Below are positions 1-6,200 of a stretch of DNA of 6,557 nt, one piece after another; within the stretch, counting starts at the first letter, position 1; each line of letters opens with the position of its first letter. Both the position numbers and the translations under genes were made by a program. The notes beneath the pieces are model-generated. The model saw only the letters and a program-made list of their open reading frames with translations. It had not been told where the DNA came from and ran no database searches. Origin of the DNA: Acidimicrobiia bacterium (GTDB lineage Bacteria > Actinomycetota > Acidimicrobiia > UBA5794 > UBA11373); assembly GCA_025456165.1 (NCBI GenBank), contig JALOLI010000071.1, positions 1 to 6,557 on the forward strand, in the 5' to 3' direction.

Positions 1-1
1 G

Positions 2-340
2 GGCCCGGGCCGTCCCCCGGCCCGCTATCCCCACTTCCGGGCCCATCCCGGGGACGACGAGGCCGAGGCCGGCTTCCGGGAACTGACCGCCGGCTCGCTC
101 GAGGCCGACCGGGAGGCCGACCGCCGCCGCTTCACTGCCTCGCTGGAGCGGGGCACCCTGGGGACCGAGGACGCCGCCGCCTGGCTGCGCGTGCTGGGCG
201 AGGCCCGCCTGGCCCTGGCAGGGCGCCTCGGGGTGGCCGAGACGGGGTGGGAGCACGCCCGCCCGAGCCCCGGCCTGGCGCTCCTGCACCTGTTCGGCAG
301 CGTGCAGGACGAGATGGCGGCCCTGCTCCTGGACCGCTGA
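2..340 (+). CDS. DUF2017 family protein, C-terminal part (5' end outside window)
   Basis: The frame is open from the left edge to a TGA at 338-340 and gives 112 residues; the start lies outside the window. The visible part is helical and rich in Ala, Glu and Arg. It contains a tyrosine-proline stretch (RYPHFRAHP), then FRELTAGSLEADRE, then an AAAWLRVLGEARLALAGRLGV segment that I recognise as characteristic of the actinobacterial DUF2017 family (late-protein pattern AWLR.L...RL.L..RLG). It ends shortly after GSVQDEMAALLLDR. Family members are usually a little under 200 residues, so roughly the last 60% is present. In many actinomycetes the family is encoded next to the ClpS adaptor, but the upstream neighbour is not visible here. 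The molecular function is unknown. It converges on ald, with a 61-base gap holding a terminator-like hairpin. The family call rests on remembered sequence pattern, not on a search. Confidence 0.78.
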   Translation, partial: GPGRPPARYPHFRAHPGDDEAEAGFRELTAGSLEADREADRRRFTASLERGTLGTEDAAAWLRVLGEARLALAGRLGVAETGWEHARPSPGLALLHLFGSVQDEMAALLLDR

Positions 341-345
341 ACGCG

Positions 346-382
346 CCACGGCGGGCAGCCCCGGGGGGGCCGCCCGCCGTGG
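346..382. terminator. Bidirectional terminator-like hairpin between convergent genes
   Basis: An 11-bp perfect stem (346-356 with 372-382, core CACGGCGGGC / GCCCGCCGTG) is followed, after one A-C mismatch, by a 5-bp inner stem (358-362 with 366-370) and a GGG loop. It starts five bases after the DUF2017 stop and ends 19 bases before the ald stop, so both transcripts would run into it. There is no T-run on either side, as is common for hairpin terminators of high-GC actinomycetes. Structure is seen directly; the terminator role is inferred from position. Confidence 0.75.
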
Positions 383-401
383 GTCGGAGATGAGTTGCCG
401 G

Positions 402-1514
402 CTAGCCGATGACCTCGGCCGGGTCGTTGTAGTCCAGGCCCAGCGATTCGGCCACGGCTTTGTGGGTCACTTTGCCGCGGGCCACGTTGATGCCGCCCAG
501 CAGCTCGGGATGGCTGGCCACCGCCGCCGGCAGGCCGCCGGCGAGCGCCACCGCATAGGGCAGGGTGGCGTTGGACAGGGCCCAGGTGGAGGAGTTCGGC
601 ACCGCCCCGGGGATGTTGCCCACGCAGTAGTGCAGCACCCCGTGGATGCTGTACACCGGGTCGTGGTGAGTGGTCTCCCGGGCGGTTTCGATGCAGCCGC
701 CCTGGTCGATGGCGATGTCCACGATCACGCTGCCCGGGCGCATCGCGGCGACCTGCTCCTCGGTGACCAGGACCGGGGCCCGGGCCCCGGCGACCAGCAC
801 CGCCCCGACGACGAGGTCCGAAGAAGCGACGTACTCGCCCACGCTGTGGCGGGAGGAGTGCACCGTGATCAGGCGGCCCCACGACAGGTCGTCGAGGTGG
901 CGCAGACGGTCCACGTTGATGTCCATGACGACCACCTCGGCGCCCAAGCCGGCGGCCATCTTGGCGGCGTTGGAGCCCGAGGTGCCGGCGCCGAGCACCG
1001 TGACCCGGGCCGGACGCACGCCGGGCACCCCGCCCAGCAGGATGCCGCGCCCGCCATGGGTGCGCTCCAGGTGGTGGGCCCCCGCCTGGACGGCCATCCG
1101 CCCGGCGATCTCGCTCATCGGGGCGAGCAGGGGCAACGACCCGTTGGCCAGCGCCACGGTCTCGTAGGCAATGGAGGTGGCTCCGCAGTCCACCAGGCCT
1201 TTTGCCTCGGCCGGGTAGGCGGCCAGGTGCAGGTAGGTGAACAGCACGTGGCGCGGCTCCAGCATGGCGATCTCGGAAGGCTGGGGCTCCTTCACCTTCA
1301 CGATGAGGTCGGCGGCGGCGAACACATCCGCGGCGGTGGGCAGGATCTCCGCTCCTACCGCTACGTAGGCGGCGTCGTCGAACGACGAGCCGCGGCCGGC
1401 CTCCTTCTGCACCACCACCCGGTGGCCTCCGGCCGTCAGTTCACGGACCCCGGCCGGGGTCATCGACACCCGGTACTCGTCCGGCTTGATCTCTGCGGGT
1501 ACCCCCACGATCAC
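402..1514 (-). CDS. ald: Alanine dehydrogenase (NAD-dependent)
   Basis: Cytosolic enzyme that reversibly deaminates L-alanine to pyruvate and ammonium with NAD+, linking alanine use, nitrogen assimilation and redox balance. The 370-residue product matches the usual length of about 371. It opens with MIVGVPAEIKPDEYRVSMTP. The residues known for pyruvate binding and catalysis in the M. tuberculosis enzyme sit at the same numbers: Arg15, Lys75 (in VKVKEPQ), His96 (TYLHLA) and Asp270 (VDIAIDQGG). The Rossmann motif GAGTSG is at 175-180, with the NAD-ribose acidic residue Asp198 (VVVMDIN). The N-terminal catalytic half runs to about 130, the NAD domain covers about 131-300, and the chain closes with a helical C-terminus. 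The start is GTG at 1514-1512, chosen because AGGAGG lies 9 bases upstream and the protein begins exactly where the family does. It is transcribed away from the kinase gene and toward DUF2017. No missing key residue or frameshift is seen. Confidence 0.97.
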   Translation of the reverse strand: MIVGVPAEIKPDEYRVSMTPAGVRELTAGGHRVVVQKEAGRGSSFDDAAYVAVGAEILPTAADVFAAADLIVKVKEPQPSEIAMLEPRHVLFTYLHLAAYPAEAKGLVDCGATSIAYETVALANGSLPLLAPMSEIAGRMAVQAGAHHLERTHGGRGILLGGVPGVRPARVTVLGAGTSGSNAAKMAAGLGAEVVVMDINVDRLRHLDDLSWGRLITVHSSRHSVGEYVASSDLVVGAVLVAGARAPVLVTEEQVAAMRPGSVIVDIAIDQGGCIETARETTHHDPVYSIHGVLHYCVGNIPGAVPNSSTWALSNATLPYAVALAGGLPAAVASHPELLGGINVARGKVTHKAVAESLGLDYNDPAEVIG

Positions 1515-1523
1515 GGCGACAAA

Positions 1524-1529
1524 CCTCCT
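1524..1529 (-). promoter_or_regulatory. Ribosome binding site of ald
   Basis: The - strand reads AGGAGG here, nine bases before the GTG start at 1514. This is a full Shine-Dalgarno match and decides the non-ATG start. Confidence 0.88.
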
Positions 1530-1559
1530 GCGACGCGTCCCGCACAGCCTGGCACTCGC

Positions 1560-1604
1560 CGGGGCGCCCCGCCAGGGGCCATCGGTCCCTGCCTTCCCGG
1601 GACC
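1560..1604. promoter_or_regulatory. Inverted repeats in the ald / kinase divergent region, possible operator
   Basis: The 181-base region between the divergent ald and kinase genes should hold both promoters. Two symmetric elements stand out: a 12-base palindrome CGGGGCGCCCCG at 1560-1571, and GGTCCC at 1584-1589 facing GGGACC at 1599-1604 across nine bases. A GACGCGTC palindrome lies at 1532-1539, close to the ald RBS. I could not pick convincing -10/-35 boxes on either strand. Short palindromes arise easily in DNA this GC-rich, so the operator reading is a weak inference. Confidence 0.25.
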
Positions 1605-1664
1605 AGGCGGGGCCGCGCCCGGGGCCTACCCGTCTCGAGGGGCGGGGCTCACGGATCGGTCAAC

Positions 1665-1683
1665 CGGCGGCTCCGGGCCGCCG
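1665..1683 (+). promoter_or_regulatory. Small hairpin just before the kinase RBS
   Basis: CGGCGGC (1665-1671) pairs perfectly with GCCGCCG (1677-1683) around a 5-base loop, ending five bases before the putative GGAGG. If this lies in the 5' leader it could lower translation initiation. The structure is visible; any regulatory role is inference. Confidence 0.25.
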
Positions 1684-1688
1684 ATAGC

Positions 1689-1693
1689 GGAGG
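1689..1693 (+). promoter_or_regulatory. Putative ribosome binding site of the histidine kinase gene
   Basis: GGAGG lies directly before the ATG at 1696 with only two bases between them, which is shorter than the usual 5-9. It is still the best purine-rich site near the only ATG that places the first membrane segment at a sensible distance from the N-terminus. Confidence 0.45.
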
Positions 1694-1695
1694 CG

Positions 1696-3195
1696 ATGTC
1701 GAAGGCCTCTTCTCGATCGGCGCGGACGCCCGCGGCTGCCCCTCGCCGCGGCAGCCGGGGGACCGCGATTGCCCTGGCATTCGGGGTGGGCCTGGCCCTG
1801 GTGTTCGCCCTCGTGTTCTCCATCGCCTTCGGCTCCAAGGGGGTGGCCCAGCACGCCAAGACGCTGCACGCCGCCGACGAGGCGCTGCGGGCCGCCACGG
1901 TGGCCCGGGCCCAGGTGGGCATGGCCGCCCACCTGGTGGTGCTGCAGGCGGAGACCGGCTTCGAGGCGGTGGCCTCGGTCGAGGTGGCGATGCGCGACAC
2001 CCGCTTCGCCCTCGACGACCTGGCCGCGGCCGTGGCCGACCTGGAGGCCCACAGCGCCGACACGGCGGCGTCCATCGAGAGCGCCGCGGCCACCTTCGGC
2101 GCCGCGGTGACCGAACTCCTCGGGCTCGCCGAGGCGGGGGACGGCGCAGGGCTGCGCGCCGCCCTGGGTGAGTCCTTCGACCGCGACTTCCGGCTGCTCA
2201 CCGACGCGGTGGTGGTGGAGCGCGACTACCAGGCTTCCCAGGTCGCCGCCGCCGACGACACCATGGGCCGGGTGGGCGACATCGCCCGCTTCCTGGTGGC
2301 CTTCGTGGTGCCGCTCTCGGCGGTGATCGTCTACCGCGAGTTGACCCGCCGCCAGCACCGCCAGAAGGAACTGGAGGTGCGCCTGGAGACCGAGCAGGAG
2401 CTGGGCAAAGCCCGCGACGAGTTCGTGGCCAACGCCTCCCATGAGCTGCGCACCCCGCTCACCTCGATCTTCGGCATGGCCCACCTGCTCGAAGAGGACG
2501 AGGCGGTCCGCACCTCGCCCGCCGCCCTCGAAATGCTCGGCCTCGTCATCAGCGAGGCCCACGACCTGAACCGCATGGTGGACGACCTGCTCACCACGGC
2601 CCGCCTCGACGCCGGGGCCCTCCACTACCAGTTCGAGAGCCTGCCGGTGGTGCCCGAGGTGATCGACGAGGTGGTGGAGCCGATGCGGCGCGCCGGCATC
2701 ACTCTGGAGGTGGCCTGTCGGCCCGCCCTGGTGCGCTCCGACCGGCTGCGCCTGCGCCAGGTGGTGCGCAACCTGCTCTCCAACGCCGGCAAGTACGGCG
2801 GCCCCCAGATCCGCCTGCTGGGCGAAGAGGTCGACGGCTGGTACGAGGTCCGAGTGGAGGACGACGGCGAGGGCATCCCGCCGGAGTTGGAGGCTCGCCT
2901 GTTCCAGCGCTTCCTGCACAAGGGGGACATGCCCCTGGTGCTCGGCAGCGTGGGTCTGGGCCTGTCCATCGTGCGCGCCCTTGCCGAGGGCATGGGCGGC
3001 GCCGTTTGGTACGAGCGGCGCAAGGGCTGGACCTGCTTCGTGGTGCGGGTGCCGCTGGCGGCCGTCGCCGAGGCGCCGCAGTACCGCGAGGGGTTCTCGC
3101 GGTCGGCCAACGCGATGGCGTCCGCCGAGGCCGGGGCGGCCGGCAACGACGCCTATCGCACCGCCGAAGCGCTCCGCTCCCACACCCGGCGCTGA
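1696..3195 (+). CDS. Membrane sensor histidine kinase
   Basis: Inner-membrane kinase that should autophosphorylate a histidine in response to an envelope or external signal and pass phosphate to a response regulator. In the 499-residue product, a basic N-tail is followed by membrane helix 1 at about 23-46. An Ala-rich, helical extracytoplasmic domain spans about 47-195, probably a four-helix-bundle type sensor. Membrane helix 2 is at about 197-213. A short charged coiled linker (about 215-240) leads straight to the H-box NASHELRTPLTSI, with His249 the phosphoacceptor. The N-box VRNLLSNAGKYG (Asn359, Asn363), G1 box EDDGEGIP (Asp389), F-box RLFQRF and G2 box GLGLSIVRALAEGMGG follow. I see no clear HAMP domain between helix 2 and the H-box. 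After about residue 456 there is an unstructured Ala/Arg-rich tail. The frame stays open back to an ATG at 1486, but that would overlap ald and its RBS and add 70 low-complexity residues, so 1696 is preferred. No response regulator is adjacent. The gene ends 65 bases before the surface-protein gene on the same strand. Confidence 0.95.
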   Translation: MSKASSRSARTPAAAPRRGSRGTAIALAFGVGLALVFALVFSIAFGSKGVAQHAKTLHAADEALRAATVARAQVGMAAHLVVLQAETGFEAVASVEVAMRDTRFALDDLAAAVADLEAHSADTAASIESAAATFGAAVTELLGLAEAGDGAGLRAALGESFDRDFRLLTDAVVVERDYQASQVAAADDTMGRVGDIARFLVAFVVPLSAVIVYRELTRRQHRQKELEVRLETEQELGKARDEFVANASHELRTPLTSIFGMAHLLEEDEAVRTSPAALEMLGLVISEAHDLNRMVDDLLTTARLDAGALHYQFESLPVVPEVIDEVVEPMRRAGITLEVACRPALVRSDRLRLRQVVRNLLSNAGKYGGPQIRLLGEEVDGWYEVRVEDDGEGIPPELEARLFQRFLHKGDMPLVLGSVGLGLSIVRALAEGMGGAVWYERRKGWTCFVVRVPLAAVAEAPQYREGFSRSANAMASAEAGAAGNDAYRTAEALRSHTRR

Positions 3196-3251
3196 CTAGT
3201 CACTCTGTGAGGCGCCGAACCATCCCTTCACGCCGGGCGGGGCCTGCCGAT

Positions 3252-3256
3252 AGAGG
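3252..3256 (+). promoter_or_regulatory. Putative ribosome binding site of the surface-protein gene
   Basis: AGAGG lies four bases before the ATG at 3261 and ten before a second in-frame ATG at 3267. Either could be the start, and the proteins would differ by two residues. The rest of the 65-base gap (3196-3260) shows no clear terminator, so read-through from the kinase gene is possible. Confidence 0.5.
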
Positions 3257-3260
3257 TCTC

Positions 3261-6200
3261 ATGCGGATGCGCCGCGCTCGCCTGCCGTCCTTCGTGCGTG
3301 TCGTGCACGAACGTCGCCGCGCCGCCGCCAGGCCCCTCCACCGCCTGGCGCTGGTGCTGACCTCGTTCTTCCTGTCGGCGGTCACCGTGGTCCCCTGGGT
3401 GATCCCGGAGAGCCAAGCGCTGGACCCGGTCGTCTTCAAGGCGGTCCAGTCGGGGACGGCCACTCTGGCCCCCGGGTCGACGGTGGCCACGGTGCCTATC
3501 GCTGCGGTAGACCCCGCCAAAGCCTTCCTGGTGTTCGGGCTGGAAGAGAACCTGGGCCGGCCCGGCGACGGCGCGGTGTCGGGGCGGTTGGTGGATGCCA
3601 CCTCGCTCCGCTTCGAGCGCGCTGAAGGCGGCGGGACCGTGTCCATCCGCTGGCAGGTGGCCGAGTTCACCAGCGGGGTTCGGGTGCAGCGGGGCAGCCA
3701 CGTCCTGGGGTCAACCCCGGCCTTTATCGCCATCGGTGCCGTGGACCAGGCGCGCAGCTTCGTCCTGACCTCATCGCAGTGCTCGGGGGACTTCTGGGCG
3801 GACAACGACTTTGTGCGCTCCCGCATCATCTCCGGGACGAGTCTGGAGCTGGCCACCACCGCGATCGATTCCTCCCCCACCGTCGAGTGGCAGGTCGTGG
3901 AGTACGCCGAGGCGACCGTGCAGCACGGCACGGTGAGCCTGGGCGCCGGCCAGGCGGCGGCCACGGTGCCGGTGGCCGCAGTGAGCACCCAGCATGCCTG
4001 GCTCATCACCAGCTACCAGGCTGCCACGTCGGCCGATCCCCCGATAGGCGAGCGGCTCGTCCGGGGCAGGGTGACCTCCGCCTCCACCCTGGTCTTCGAC
4101 CGCTGGGTCACCAGCGGGTCTGTGGACATCGCCTGGTCCCTGGTCGAGTTCCAGGATGGGACGGAGGTGCGGCACGGCTCCGAGCGCTTTTCCTCGGGTG
4201 AGGCGCAGCGGGACGTGACGATCACTGCCGTGGAAGCGGCGCGGTCTATCGGTACCGCCGGCTACCAGACCACCGGGGGCAGTTCGCCCTACAACAGCGA
4301 CGATGTGCCCGGAGTGGCTTTCTTCACTTCGCGCCTGGTGGACGGGTCCACTCTGCGTCTCCGCCGCGGGTCCACGATCGACCCGGCCGACGTGGGCTGG
4401 TTCGTCGTCTACTGGCGGGGACACCCTCCGGCCTTCGAGCAGGATCTCACGGATCGCACCCACGCCGAGGGTGATGCTGTCTCTCTGCCGTCTCCGGCCA
4501 CGGACCCGGACGGTGATCCTCTTGCCTACTCGGCCACCGGACTGCCGCCCGGCCTGGTGGTCAACGCGGCGACGGGGACGATCTCGGGCACCATCTCCTA
4601 CGACGCGGGGGCCGGATCGCCCTACGCCGTTGTGCTGCGCGTCGCTGACCCGCGCGGCCTGTTCGCCACGGATTCCTTCACCTGGACGATCACCAACACC
4701 AACCGGGCGCCCGTGGTGACGAGCCCGGGAGACCGCACCGATGGCGAGGGAACGGTGATCTCCCTTCTAGTCACCGGAAGCGACCCCGACGGAGACCTCC
4801 TGGCCTGGTCGGCCACCGATCTGCCGCCGGGGCTCGACATCGACCCGGCCACCGGCCTGATCTCGGGCACGGTCCTGCCGACGGCGGTCCTCGGCTCTCC
4901 CTACGCCGTGGAGGTGCGGGCGGACGACCCGGCCGGCCTGTTCGCCACGGCTTCCTTCACCTGGACGGTGACCGGCGCCGGCCTGCCCGGCGGCGGCAAC
5001 ACCTACCTGGTCGCCGGCACGGGCGGAGCCGCCGGCGGGGACGACCTGCTCACGGTGGCCGACCGGGGAGACACCAATCCGGCCACCAACGAAGCCAACG
5101 TGGGCAGCGGGACCGGCACCTTCAACCTCTTCGGCCTCGACCAGAGCCCGGCCAACGGACTGCTGTACGGCTCCAACGGGGATCGCCTCGGCCTCGTCTC
5201 GATGGTCACCGGGATCTTCACCCCGCTCGGCGGGACCTTCGGTTCGGGCTCGGGCCCGGCAGGCGCGATCACCTTCAACGCCGTCCACGGCATTGCTTTC
5301 GATCCCGCCTCAGGAAACCTCTACGCGGTGCACAACGTCGTCGGCGACCGGGACGTCCTCTTCCGGGTCGATGCCGCCACCGGTCTGCGCGTGCCTGGGG
5401 CCTTCGGGGGCGACGACTACCTGGTCATCGATCCTTCCCACGACAAGAAGAAGGAGACCTACGACATCGCCTTCGACCCGACGACGGGCCTTCTCTGGGC
5501 GCTGGGGGCGGATCACCCTGCCGATGGGCCGGAGCGGGTGGGGACTCTGAACCTCACCACGGGCTACCTCGATCTCCGCTCGGGCAAGCTCGATTCGTTG
5601 AATCCCCGTGGGCTGAGCTTCGACTCGGCCGGGAACATGTGGAGCATCGGCTCGCCGGGTTCCGGGGGACGGCTGTTCCTCATCGACAAGGTCACGGGGA
5701 AGCCCGGGTTCGCCATCACGGTGGACAACGGGGGCGCCTACCAGGCCATCGAGATCATCTACCTCCGGCCGCCGGTCTTCAGCCTCGACCTGGTGGATCG
5801 CTCCGATCCCGAAGGGGCGGTGATCTCCCTCGCCGCCCCGGCTTCGGACCCCGACGGCGACCCCCTGGCCTGGTCGGCCACCGGCCTGCCGCCGGGCCTG
5901 TCGATCGCTCCGGCCACCGGGCTGATCTCGGGGACGATCACCTACGACGCCTTCCCCGGGTCTCCGTACGCCGTGGTGGTGCGGGTGGAGGACCCGGGCG
6001 GCTTGTTCGACACCGACTCGTTCACCTGGACCGTCACGGAAGCAAACCGCCCGCCCACCTTCGACGGCGATCTGGTGGATCGCACCGACGCCGAGGGCCA
6101 AACGATCTCGCTGGCGGCCCCGGCAAGCGATCTCGACGGGGACCTTCTGGCCTGGTCGGCCGCCGGCCTGCCGCCGGGGCTATCGATCGCTCCGGCTACC

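Noticed and set aside
1486..1695. An N-terminal extension of the kinase from the ATG at 1486
   Set aside because: It overlaps the ald start and RBS, adds low-complexity sequence and has no RBS; the ATG at 1696 gives a normal kinase N-terminus.
390..2171. A 593-codon + strand frame lying antisense to ald and continuing into the kinase gene
   Set aside because: It is opposite a clear ald and then out of frame with a clear kinase; its product is low-complexity Gly/Arg/His text typical of shadow frames in GC-rich DNA, with no RBS or domain.
1660..3183. A 507-codon - strand frame antisense to the histidine kinase
   Set aside because: The + strand carries all the kinase boxes in order; the antisense product is His/Gly/Val-rich and matches nothing.
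3196..3260. A terminator between the kinase and the surface-protein gene
   Set aside because: I found no stem longer than a few base pairs and no T-run in this gap.
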